Shown here in pieces: positions 6,495 to 13,518 of a DNA stretch of 14,992 bases (positions are counted from its first letter, which is position 1; every line of letters starts with the position of its first letter). A program made the position numbers and the translations under genes. Origin of the DNA: CAIOSQ01 sp044359885. GTDB taxonomy: Bacteria; Pseudomonadota; Alphaproteobacteria; CACIAM-22H2. Under the pieces are notes generated by a model. The model made no database searches and was not told the DNA's origin. It worked only from the letters and a program-made list of their open reading frames with translations. The stretch is taken from contig JBIKLI010000072.1 in the NCBI GenBank assembly GCA_044359885.1, forward strand, positions 1 to 14,992. Reading direction: 5' to 3'.

Positions 6495-7805
6495 ATGACC
6501 AGCTTCTCCCCGCGCGAGATCGTCTCCGAGCTCGATCGCTTCATCGTCGGCCAGGCGGCGGCCAAGCGGGCCGTCGCGATCGCGCTGCGCAACCGCTGGC
6601 GGCGGCTGCAGCTGCCGCCCGAGCTGCGCGAGGAGGTCCTGCCCAAGAACATCCTGATGATCGGGCCGACCGGCTGCGGCAAGACCGAGATCGCGCGCCG
6701 GCTGGCGAGGCTCGCGCAGGCGCCCTTCCTGAAGGTCGAGGCGACGAAGTTCACCGAGGTCGGCTATGTCGGTCGCGACGTCGATTCGATCGCCCGCGAC
6801 CTGCTCGAGGTCGCTATCGCCATGACCCGCGAGCGGCTGCGCAAGGAAGTCCAGGCGCGCGCCGAGCTTGCCGCCGAGGAGCGCGTGCTCGACGCGCTGG
6901 TCGGCGAGAACGCCTCGGCCGAGACGCGCGCGAAGTTCCGCAAGATGCTGCGCGACGGCGCGCTCGACGGGCGGGAAATCGAGATCCAGGTCCAGGACGG
7001 TGTCGGCATGCAGATGCCGACGATGGATGTCCCGGGCATGCCCGGCGCCCAGATGGGCATGCTCAACCTGGGCGAGATGCTGGGCAAGGCGCTCGGCGGC
7101 CGCGCGCGCCCGCGCAAGACCACGGTGCGTGAAAGCTACGAGATCCTGATCGCGGAGGAATCCGACAAGTTGCTCGACCAGGATCGCGTCCTGCGCGAGG
7201 CGAAGGGCGCCACGGAACAGAACGGCATCGTCTTCATCGACGAGATCGACAAGATCAGCGCCCGCGAGGGGCGTGCCGGGGCCGATGTCAGCCGCGAGGG
7301 CGTCCAGCGCGACCTGCTGCCGCTGATCGAGGGCACGACGGTCGCCACCAAGCATGGGCCGGTGAAGACCGACCATGTGCTGTTCATCGCCTCGGGCGCG
7401 TTCCATGTCGCCAAGCCTTCGGATCTGCTGCCAGAGCTGCAGGGACGGCTGCCGATCCGGGTGGAGCTCAAGGGACTGGAGCGCGAGGATTTCGTGCGCA
7501 TCCTGACGGAGACGGAGAACAGCCTGCCGCGCCAGTATCAGGCGCTGCTGAAGACCGAGGACGTGACGCTGGACTTCGCCGAGGACGGGATCGCCGAGAT
7601 CGCGGCGCTCGCCGCCGAGGTCAATCGCAGCGTCGAGAACATCGGTGCGCGGCGACTGCACACGATCCTGGAGCGTCTGCTCGAGGAGATCAGCTTCACG
7701 GCGACCGACCAGCCGGGCACCAGCCTGCGCATCGACGCCGCCTATGTCCGCGCCAAGGTCGGCGATCTCGCCCGGAACGCCGATCTCAGCAAGTTCATCC
7801 TCTGA
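6495..7805 (+). CDS. hslU: ATP-dependent protease ATPase subunit HslU (ClpY)
   Basis: AAA+ unfoldase that feeds substrates to HslV. The 436 residues fit the family. They show the N-terminal SPREIVSELDRFIVGQ, Walker A GPTGCGKT (57-64), the substrate-gripping pore loop GYVG (90-93), the inserted I-domain roughly at 108-240 including a Met/Gly-rich stretch (172-193), Walker B IVFIDEIDK (245-253), sensor 2 GARRLHTILE, and the C-terminal FIL that docks into HslV pockets. The ATG at 6495 is preceded by a poor ribosome site but matches the family start. The DUF4112 gene follows after 38 bases and is probably co-transcribed. Confidence 0.97.
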   Translation: MTSFSPREIVSELDRFIVGQAAAKRAVAIALRNRWRRLQLPPELREEVLPKNILMIGPTGCGKTEIARRLARLAQAPFLKVEATKFTEVGYVGRDVDSIARDLLEVAIAMTRERLRKEVQARAELAAEERVLDALVGENASAETRAKFRKMLRDGALDGREIEIQVQDGVGMQMPTMDVPGMPGAQMGMLNLGEMLGKALGGRARPRKTTVRESYEILIAEESDKLLDQDRVLREAKGATEQNGIVFIDEIDKISAREGRAGADVSREGVQRDLLPLIEGTTVATKHGPVKTDHVLFIASGAFHVAKPSDLLPELQGRLPIRVELKGLEREDFVRILTETENSLPRQYQALLKTEDVTLDFAEDGIAEIAALAAEVNRSVENIGARRLHTILERLLEEISFTATDQPGTSLRIDAAYVRAKVGDLARNADLSKFIL

Positions 7806-7843
7806 CGGCCGACACGCGCCCCATCCCCCGACTGGAGGACAGG

Positions 7844-8272
7844 ATGATCGCCGCCTTCTTCCACGCCTTCGCCACCACGCGTCTGGTCGACGACGCGGGC
7901 GTCGATCGTGCCCAGCGCCGGCTGGACGCCCTCTCGCGGACGATGGACAGCGCCTTCGCGATCCCCGGAACGACGCTGCGCTTCGGCGCCGACGCCCTGC
8001 TGAACCTGATCCCGGGCCTGGGCTTCGTCCTGTCCAAGGCAATCGCCGTCTATCTCGTCTGGGAGGCCCGTCGGCTGGGGGCGCCGGCGCCGGTTCTGGC
8101 GCGGATGCTGGGCAATCTCGGCGTCGACGCGGTGTTCAGCGCCATCCCCGTCGTCGGGTGGGTCGCGGACGGGTTCTACCGTGCGAACGATCGCAACATG
8201 GAGTTGCTGCGCGCCCATCTGGTGCGCGACGTCGCGACGCGCCGAGGCCCCGTCATCGAGCCGGCGGCGTGA
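7844..8272 (+). CDS. DUF4112 family membrane protein
   Basis: 142 residues. The family pattern is clear: LDALSRTMDSAFAIPGT (28-43), FGADALLNLIPGLGFVLSK (47-65), a hydrophobic helix to about 72 followed by WEARRLG, then RMLGNLGVDAVFSAIPVVGWVAD (87-109) and YRANDRNMELL (112-122). The two Gly/Pro-containing hydrophobic stretches suggest a small inner-membrane protein. The function of DUF4112 is unknown to me. A strong GGAGGA ribosome site (7834-7839) sets the start. It lies 38 bases after hslU, so it likely shares the hslVU transcript. Its last 20 bases overlap the end of the convergent glycosyltransferase-like gene. Confidence 0.85.
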   Translation: MIAAFFHAFATTRLVDDAGVDRAQRRLDALSRTMDSAFAIPGTTLRFGADALLNLIPGLGFVLSKAIAVYLVWEARRLGAPAPVLARMLGNLGVDAVFSAIPVVGWVADGFYRANDRNMELLRAHLVRDVATRRGPVIEPAA

Positions 8273-9173
8273 CGCCGGCGGCGAGCGACATCAGGACCGC
8301 CCGGCTGCAGGCACCATAGGTGTCGCCGACGAAGCGGTGCGTGCCGATGAAGTGCAGGAAGAGCGCGCGCCGCGGATCGACCTGCGGGTCGAAGCAGGCA
8401 TATTCGGGATAGGGCAACACCACCGCGCCCGGCGAATTGGCGATCGCGAAGTTGGAGGCGACCTGCTCCGTGCCCCATTCATGCCAGCGCCGCCCGAGAA
8501 CGGCCTCCATGCGCCGCGAGAACATGTCGAGCCGCGCGCGCGCGAAGCCGCCGCGCGCGAAGCCGGCAAAACCCGACGAGCCCCGGATATAGTTCAGCTC
8601 GCCTGCATCGGGCAGCGCCGCCAGGACCCGTTCGGCCGCATACTGGACATGCGTCCCGAGGGGCGGCGCGTGGCCCGCCGCCTCGGTCAGCCGGACCGGC
8701 GCACGCCCCAGTCTGGTGCCGAGCGCGAAGGGCCGGTTGGCGGCGACGCAGTCGCGCACCGTCTGGAGGCCGTCGAGCGCGAGCGTGTCGGCATCGAGCT
8801 GGATGACGTAGCTGGCCGCGGCGCGGTCGAGGATATGGCACAGCCGCTCCCACGTGCCGCCGCGCGGGCATGGGCCGGTCTCGACGGCGGCGATCGGCAT
8901 GCAGTGGCTGCCGGGCAGATGGCGCGCCAGCGCCGCGCGATCCCGGTCCTGCAGGCTGCCGTCGTCGAGTTGGATGACCTGGGCCGGACCGAGCGCTCGG
9001 AGAGCCGACTTCGCGGCGACCAGATACATGAGCAGATCCCGCCGACCGAGCTGCGTGACCAGTGCCAGCCCGGATCCGCGATCGCCGGCCGCCACCGGCG
9101 CGGTGGACCAGATCTGCCGGCATGTCCAGGCGTGGCGCGCACGCCGCACGCGGTCGCGAAGGGAATCGAGCAT
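8253..9173 (-). CDS. Putative glycosyltransferase-like protein (GT-A type, tentative)
   Basis: 306 residues, not recognised as a named family. Seen are an N-terminal basic helix, alternating strands (GSGLALVTQL, PAQVIQLDD), VIQLDADTLAL with a D-A-D metal-site motif at 127-129, a WGTEQVASNF segment (233-242) and HFIGTHRF (274-281). A strand-ending DxD preceded by a hydrophobic stretch, plus a late acidic (W)GTEQ and a His near the C-terminus, fits a nucleotide-sugar transferase of GT-A fold; this is an inference. There is no signal peptide and no clear membrane helix. The ATG at 9173 follows GAGGAA (9181-9186); the frame extends upstream but would run into the HAD gene. It is the last minus-strand gene and overlaps DUF4112 tail to tail by 20 bases. 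A polysaccharide or protein glycan role is only a guess. Confidence 0.7.
   Translation of the reverse strand: MLDSLRDRVRRARHAWTCRQIWSTAPVAAGDRGSGLALVTQLGRRDLLMYLVAAKSALRALGPAQVIQLDDGSLQDRDRAALARHLPGSHCMPIAAVETGPCPRGGTWERLCHILDRAAASYVIQLDADTLALDGLQTVRDCVAANRPFALGTRLGRAPVRLTEAAGHAPPLGTHVQYAAERVLAALPDAGELNYIRGSSGFAGFARGGFARARLDMFSRRMEAVLGRRWHEWGTEQVASNFAIANSPGAVVLPYPEYACFDPQVDPRRALFLHFIGTHRFVGDTYGACSRAVLMSLAAGVTPPAR
8260..8279. terminator. Hairpin spanning the overlapping convergent stop region
   Basis: GCCGGCG (8260-8266) and CGCCGGC (8273-8279) form a perfect 7-bp stem with a 6-base loop holding the DUF4112 stop codon. It lies exactly where the DUF4112 and glycosyltransferase-like transcripts converge, so it could stop both. 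There is no U tract, and GC-rich coding sequence forms such stems easily. Confidence 0.3.
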
Positions 9174-9300
9174 CGGATGCTTCCTCGTCGATCGGCCGAA
9201 CGACTTCAGCCGACGCCACCCCGGCGCGCCAAGCGGGCATTCGGTCGCTGCGGCAGGACGTTGCGGCGCCGGCGCGGCCGGCGCCTGCGTTTCGCGCTTC

Positions 9301-9319
9301 GCCGGGCCGCAAGCCCGGC
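9301..9319 (-). terminator. Hairpin just downstream of the HAD phosphatase gene
   Basis: GCCGGGC (9301-9307) and GCCCGGC (9313-9319) form a perfect 7-bp stem with a CGCAA loop, a few bases after the stop of the minus-strand HAD gene. The 151-base gap to the next minus-strand gene also holds a GGCGCCGGC/GCCGGCGCC stem. A terminator or processing site is plausible, although no U run follows. Confidence 0.4.
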
Positions 9320-9324
9320 TTCGG

Positions 9325-10122
9325 TCACAGGGCGTCGAGCGCGTCGGCGAGCCCGGCATCCTCGACCCGGCCGACGACGCGGTCGGCCGCGGCGCGCACA
9401 TGGTCGGGCGCGTTGCCCATGGCGATCCCGAGCCCGGCGGCGCGGATGAGTTCGAGGTCGTTGTCGCCGTCGCCCGCCATCGCCACGCGCGACAACCCGT
9501 CGAGCCCGTAATGCGCCGCGAGGCTTCGCGCCGCGGCCAGTTTCGAAACGCCGCGCGCCGTGACCGACGCGAAGACCAGCCCGGGCATCGTCGGCGCGCC
9601 GGCCTCGTGCAGATCGACGCCCGGCATCGCGAGGGTCGCCGCCCGGGCCCGGGCCCATGCCTCGCCCTGACGGGCGACGAACTGCACGCGCACCGGCGTT
9701 CCCGGCGGGCAGGTCAGATCGATCGTCTCGACCGTCCGGCGCAGCATGCGCGCGTGCTGGACGATGTCCGGCGTCTGGCGCCGAACGTAGTATCCGCCCT
9801 CGGCGGTGTAGAGCTCGAGTTCGAGATCCTCGGTGACGGCGACGTCCAGGACCTGGGCACAGAGGTCCGGCGACAACCCCGCGGCGCCATGCACGCCGCC
9901 GGCACCGCTGCGGATCACCGCGCCGGAATCGAAGATGTGCAATCCGTCGGGATCCAGCCGCCGGGCGTAGTCCAGCGCCGCGCCGACCCCCGAGCGGCCG
10001 GTGCAGATCGCCAGCCGCAAGCCGCGCGCGCGCGCGCGATCCGCTGCGTCCCAGACGCGCGGATGCACGCCACCCGCGCCGTGCAGCGTGCCGTCGACGT
10101 CGATGAGGACCAGGGCGATCAT
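9325..10122 (-). CDS. HAD-superfamily phosphatase, Cof (IIB) type
   Basis: 265 residues with all four HAD motifs: the nucleophile Asp8 and acid Asp10 in LIDVDGTL, Thr41 in ICTGRS, Lys194 in RGVSKLAAA, and GDGDND (217-222) followed by LIRAAGLGIAMGNA. The cap domain between motifs II and III (about 80-185) is of the alpha/beta C2 type found in Cof hydrolases, which dephosphorylate sugar phosphates, FMN, PLP or phosphoglycolate-like compounds. The exact substrate cannot be read from the sequence. The RraA-like gene ends 12 bases upstream, so the two are probably co-transcribed. It is followed by a hairpin and a 151-base gap. Confidence 0.9.
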   Translation of the reverse strand: MIALVLIDVDGTLHGAGGVHPRVWDAADRARARGLRLAICTGRSGVGAALDYARRLDPDGLHIFDSGAVIRSGAGGVHGAAGLSPDLCAQVLDVAVTEDLELELYTAEGGYYVRRQTPDIVQHARMLRRTVETIDLTCPPGTPVRVQFVARQGEAWARARAATLAMPGVDLHEAGAPTMPGLVFASVTARGVSKLAAARSLAAHYGLDGLSRVAMAGDGDNDLELIRAAGLGIAMGNAPDHVRAAADRVVGRVEDAGLADALDAL

Positions 10123-10134
10123 GGCGACCGACGC

Positions 10135-10833
10135 CTACCGCGTTGCCGGGGCCGGCGCATCCGAAATCTGACGCGCCAGGATCTCGCGCAGCCTTGCGTC
10201 GGTGCCGTTCAGTTCGGAGAGCCTGACGCCGGCCCGGAGACGTTCGATGTCGCGCTTCTCCTGCTCCTGTAGCGCGATGGCGCGCCGCGCCGCCGTCTCC
10301 ACCTGATCGGGGCGCAGGACCAGAACGCCGTTGTCGTCGGCGAGGATCGCGTCGCCGGGCAGCACCGGCACCCCACCGCAGCTGACCGGTACGCAGAACT
10401 CGCCGTTCTGGAAGAGCCGCTTGGTCGTGACCACGGTCAGGCCGCGCGCCCAGACCGGCATGCCGAAGCCGCGCAGTTCGGCGATGTCGGTGACGACGCC
10501 ATCGACGACGATGCCCCGGCAGCCAGCTTCGCGCGCCGCGAAGGCGGCGAAGCCGCCGAACACGGCATGGCGGTGGTCGCCGCCGCGATCGACGACCAGC
10601 ACGTCGCCGGGGCGGATCTGGCCCAGCGCGTAATGCACCACCGCCGCATCGGCGCCGGCGACGCGCACGGTCACCGCCGTCCCGGCGACGCGCCGGTCTG
10701 GCACCAGGGCACGGATCGCCGGATCCATGATGCCGTAATCGAGGAAGTGGCCGATCGTGGCCGGCTCGGCCGCGGCCAGCAGGTCGATCAGCGCCGGGTC
10801 GATCTGCGGCGGCAGCGGGTTGAGGACGAACAT
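10135..10833 (-). CDS. RraA-like / HMG-CHA aldolase-fold protein
   Basis: 232 residues of the RraA/4-hydroxy-4-methyl-2-oxoglutarate aldolase fold. Visible are the N-terminal helix and ATIGHFLDYG (25-34), AVTVRV, IRPGDVLVVDRGGD (73-86), VFGGFAAFAAREAGCRGIVVDG (91-112), a C-terminal LADDNGVLVL strand and a long helical tail. Aldolases of this family carry R-D after the DG (Arg for pyruvate, Asp for the metal); here the motif is DGVVTD, Thr115 then Asp116, so the Arg is missing. It may therefore be a non-aldolase relative or have shifted chemistry. RraA proper regulates RNase E and is shorter. The start at 10833 follows AAGGGAAG and fits the family; the frame extends upstream only into the previous gene. 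A 67-base gap separates it from the dehydrogenase gene. Confidence 0.82.
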   Translation of the reverse strand: MFVLNPLPPQIDPALIDLLAAAEPATIGHFLDYGIMDPAIRALVPDRRVAGTAVTVRVAGADAAVVHYALGQIRPGDVLVVDRGGDHRHAVFGGFAAFAAREAGCRGIVVDGVVTDIAELRGFGMPVWARGLTVVTTKRLFQNGEFCVPVSCGGVPVLPGDAILADDNGVLVLRPDQVETAARRAIALQEQEKRDIERLRAGVRLSELNGTDARLREILARQISDAPAPATR

Positions 10834-10900
10834 CGCGCTTCCCTTTTGGCTTGCACGCATCGCAGCAGAGCGCGGCGGCGCTGGCAAGCGACGCATTGAT

Positions 10901-11851
10901 TCAGATGCCGCCGATCCGGCGCAGGTGGCGCTTGAGCGACAGCAGCCGTGCATCGCGCGCGCGGAACAGCTCGTCCGGCGTGCGGCCGTCGTAGTCGAAG
11001 AAACCGGCGCCGCTCATCACCCCGGTGCGTCCCGCCTCGACGAGACGGTCGAGTGTGGCGCTGTGCGGCGCATCGGGGGCAAGCGTCACGGTCGCGTTGG
11101 CGAGCGCGCGGCGCACCAGATCGAGACCGGTGAAATCCGCCTTCTTCAGATGGCCCAGCAAGGGGATGCGCAGGGCAAGCCCGTGGATCACCGCGTCGTC
11201 GATGTCCTGCGCGCCGGCATAGCCCTGGTCGAGCAGGAAGAAGACCTCGCGGGTCAACGCCGCCTGCAACCTGTTGGCGACGTAGCCGGGGATGAACCGG
11301 CGCAGAACGACCGGTGTCTTTCCCCAGCCGGCGTAGAGAGCGCGCAGCGTCTCGATCGCGGCGGGATCCGTCTCGGCGCCCCCGACGAGATCGACGAGGT
11401 CGATCAGGTAGGGCGGGGTATACCAATGCGCGATCAGGCTGGTTCGCGCGCGTGCCGGCGGCACCATCGGGAAGATGTCGAGATAGCTCGTGTTGCTGGC
11501 GATCAGCGCGTGCGGCGGCGCCAGCGCATCGATCCCGGCGAACAGGCGCCGCTTGACCTCCGGATCCTCGACCACCGCCTCGACGACGAGGTCGCAGCCG
11601 GACAGCGCGGCGGCGAGTTCGCCGGTCACGGCGATGCGCGTGCGCGCCGCGGCGGCGGCGGCCGGCTCGACTTCGCCGCCCTCGACCAGCGTCGCCAGCG
11701 CCGCGTCGATCAGGGCCGGCGCCTTGTCGCGCGCCGCCGCCGATACATCCTGCAGAGCCACCCGGCAGCCGCCCAGCGCATGCACCAGCGCCAGGGCGTG
11801 ACCCATGATCCCGGCGCCGAGCACCGCGACATTTCCGATCCCGCTCGTCAT
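10901..11851 (-). CDS. 3-hydroxyacyl-CoA dehydrogenase family protein
   Basis: 316 residues, NAD-dependent oxidation of a 3-hydroxyacyl-CoA or a related hydroxy acid. The Rossmann loop is GAGIMG (12-17), with Asp35 at the end of the second strand favouring NAD. ASNTSYL (118-124) and the catalytic His142 (AHWYTPPY) follow. The residue 12 after the His is normally Glu (LVEV); here it is Asp154 (LVDL). The C-terminal dimerisation domain has IPGYVANRLQ and ends in a SGAGFFDYDG segment. Length and single-domain layout match short 3HCDH proteins such as carnitine dehydrogenase or L-gulonate dehydrogenase as well as HBDH. The start ATG overlaps the XRE gene stop (ATGA) and has a GGGGGA-rich leader. 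No acyl-CoA dehydrogenase or thiolase gene is nearby to suggest a fatty-acid pathway. Confidence 0.88.
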   Translation of the reverse strand: MTSGIGNVAVLGAGIMGHALALVHALGGCRVALQDVSAAARDKAPALIDAALATLVEGGEVEPAAAAAARTRIAVTGELAAALSGCDLVVEAVVEDPEVKRRLFAGIDALAPPHALIASNTSYLDIFPMVPPARARTSLIAHWYTPPYLIDLVDLVGGAETDPAAIETLRALYAGWGKTPVVLRRFIPGYVANRLQAALTREVFFLLDQGYAGAQDIDDAVIHGLALRIPLLGHLKKADFTGLDLVRRALANATVTLAPDAPHSATLDRLVEAGRTGVMSGAGFFDYDGRTPDELFRARDARLLSLKRHLRRIGGI

Positions 11852-12261
11852 CCCGTCCCCCTTTCGCGGCGCCGCGGACGCGCGCGGCGCGGCGCAGCCG
11901 GCGCCGGCCCGCGCGCGCCGATGGCGGCGATCATCCCGCCGATCGTCTCGTCGTCCAGCCGCGCGATCGTCGCCGCCAGCAGATTCGCCAGTTCGGTGGC
12001 GCGTGGCGACAGGCCGGACGTGTCGACGACGACCCGCGGATCGGAGAGCGCCGCAAGCCGATGCATCTCTTCGTAGTCGTCCCAGATCAGATGGAAATAC
12101 TCGCAGATCTGCACGACCAGGGCCGGGGTCGGCCGGCCGCGATGTCCGTGCTCCAGCGCCGAGAGATAGGCGGGCGACAGCTGCAGGTCCGCCGCCATGC
12201 GCTTGAGCGCGATCGCGCGCGACCGGCGCAGCGTACGCAGCCTGGCTCCGAACGGCGTCAT
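11848..12261 (-). CDS. XRE-family helix-turn-helix transcriptional regulator
   Basis: 137 residues. Residues 4-60 are a Cro/CI-type HTH: FGARLRTLRRSRAIALKRMAADLQ (4-27), with the recognition helix around SPAYLSALE (29-37), then a HGHRGRPTPALVVQI segment. Residues 61-115 are helical, probably for dimerisation, and residues 116-137 are a Pro/Arg-rich tail. It overlaps the Smr gene upstream and the dehydrogenase gene downstream, ATGA at each side. An XRE gene directly after a Smr gene is a recurrent arrangement in alphaproteobacteria as I remember it. Its targets are unknown; autoregulation of this operon is possible, but no operator is identifiable. Confidence 0.9.
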   Translation of the reverse strand: MTPFGARLRTLRRSRAIALKRMAADLQLSPAYLSALEHGHRGRPTPALVVQICEYFHLIWDDYEEMHRLAALSDPRVVVDTSGLSPRATELANLLAATIARLDDETIGGMIAAIGARGPAPAAPRRARPRRRERGTG

Positions 12262-12830
12262 GCGTCCGTTTCCCGGCGCACGCGGCGCAGATAGACATAC
12301 CAGGCGCCCTCGCCGCCGTGGCGCGCATGCGCGTGCTCCACCCTGAGGATCCGTCCGGCATGCGGTCCCGACTGGATCCAGCGCGGCAGCATCCGTCGCA
12401 GAACGCCGTCGCCGCCGCTGCCCTTGCCGGTGATGGCCAGGACCAGCCGGGCGCCCCGGCGGACGGCACGGTCGATGAAGTCGTCGAGCGCCGCATGGGC
12501 CTCGGCCTGCGTCATGCCGTGCAGATCGAGACGCGCCGCGGGCGTGATGTCGCCGCGCTTGAGACGCGCCAGGGTCCTGCGGTCGAGCCCGGCGTTGCCG
12601 CGCGCGGCCGGCGCGGCCACGCGCGTTTCCGCGATGGCCGGCACCGGCGGCGCGGGCATCGCGGCGACCGGGGCCGGCGGGGTTTCGGGACCAGGCGGTG
12701 GCACAGGTGGCGGGTTGCGTCGCCGCCGCTTGCGTGCGGGCGACAGCGGCTTTACGTCGGCCGTCGCGCGTGCCCAGAGCGACGCGTCCGCCGCCGCCGG
12801 GCGGCGGCGCGCATCACGCGACGCGGTCAT
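12258..12830 (-). CDS. Smr/MutS2-type domain protein
   Basis: 190 residues. Residues 1-80 are a low-complexity, Arg- and Pro-rich disordered segment; residues 81-187 are a Smr domain with LDLHGMTQAEA (101-111), ITGKGSGGDGVL (133-144) and the final GAWYVYLRR strand. Smr domains nick or bind nucleic acids in mismatch-repair, recombination and ribosome-rescue proteins; stand-alone Smr proteins are often putative endonucleases, but the function is not established here. The gene starts 17 bases inside lutC and ends overlapping the XRE gene by 4 bases. There is no clear ribosome site in the overlap, so translation may depend on lutC. Confidence 0.9.
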   Translation of the reverse strand: MTASRDARRRPAAADASLWARATADVKPLSPARKRRRRNPPPVPPPGPETPPAPVAAMPAPPVPAIAETRVAAPAARGNAGLDRRTLARLKRGDITPAARLDLHGMTQAEAHAALDDFIDRAVRRGARLVLAITGKGSGGDGVLRRMLPRWIQSGPHAGRILRVEHAHARHGGEGAWYVYLRRVRRETDA

Positions 12831-13518
12831 CCTCGACGACGATCAGATGCAGCCGTCGCGGGCCATGCGCGCCCATTTCGATCTTCTGCTCGATGTCGCC
12901 GGTGCGCGAAGGTCCGGTGACCAGATTGATCGTGCGCGGCATCGAAGAGGCGGCGAGCGGACCGTCGCGCGTCGCGCGCAGCCTGTCCCACGCGTCCTCC
13001 AGCGGACCGACGACGCGCGAGGCCGGCAGCACGACGACATGGGTGTCCGGCAGGAAATTCATCGTCGCGGGGGAGTCGGGGCCCGAGGCGATCATCAGCG
13101 TCGCGGTCTCGGCGACCGCCGCGAAGGCGGAGGTGACGCCGACCCCCTCGGCGCCGGAAGGACGGCCGCGGGCGATGCGCAGCATCGGGGTCGCCGACCA
13201 GGGAACGAGGTCCAAGGTCGGATCGGGACTCATCTCGATCTCGGCAGGCAGGTTCTGGCCCTTGAGATATCCGGCAAGCGCGGCCGGCACCTGATCGAGC
13301 GTCGCCACACGATCCACGCTGCAGGCGACCGCCTTCGCCTGGCGTTCGAAGAGGTCGAGCAGACCGGCGCGGTCGAGCCCCTGCGCGCGCGCCGGCACGG
13401 GGCCGCGCGGCCGCGCGGCCAGCCGCGTCTCGAGCGCCGCCGCCCGCTCCGGCGGCAGGATCTCGCGCTTGAGGGACTTGCGGATGCCGGCGAGGATCTG
13501 GGCGCGCGCGTCGCTCAT
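12814..13518 (-). CDS. lutC: LutC/YkgG-type LUD-domain protein, L-lactate utilisation
   Basis: 234 residues, the LUD domain subunit of the LutABC iron-sulphur lactate oxidation system. Recognisable segments are the N-terminal DARAQILAGIRKSL, VGVTSAFAAVAETATLMIAS (131-150), the SPATMNFLPDTHVVVLPASRVV strand pair and the end MGAHGPRRLHLIVVED. It starts with the ATG overlapping the lutB stop (ATGA). The order and overlap with lutB and the preceding lutA fragment support a working lactate operon. The normal lutC/lutB arrangement makes the function firm; the precise electron acceptor is not known from sequence. Confidence 0.9.
   Translation of the reverse strand: MSDARAQILAGIRKSLKREILPPERAAALETRLAARPRGPVPARAQGLDRAGLLDLFERQAKAVACSVDRVATLDQVPAALAGYLKGQNLPAEIEMSPDPTLDLVPWSATPMLRIARGRPSGAEGVGVTSAFAAVAETATLMIASGPDSPATMNFLPDTHVVVLPASRVVGPLEDAWDRLRATRDGPLAASSMPRTINLVTGPSRTGDIEQKIEMGAHGPRRLHLIVVEDDRVA

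Noticed and set aside
5699..6754. Upstream extension of the SOD frame to 6754
   Set aside because: It runs antisense through hslV and lacks SOD features; the signal peptide and strong ribosome site fix the start at 5698.
6444..8042. Long minus-strand open frame of 532 codons opposite hslU
   Set aside because: A GC-rich shadow frame; hslU on the plus strand has all AAA+ motifs.
10834..10900. Possible minus-strand promoter TTGCCA-N17-TGCGAT before the RraA-like gene
   Set aside because: The -10 match is poor and the region also contains a weak GCTTGC/GCAAGC repeat; not enough to claim a promoter.
10757..12076. Forward open frame of 439 codons opposite the dehydrogenase and XRE genes
   Set aside because: Arg- and Gly-rich composition typical of a shadow of GC-rich genes; the minus-strand genes have clear motifs.
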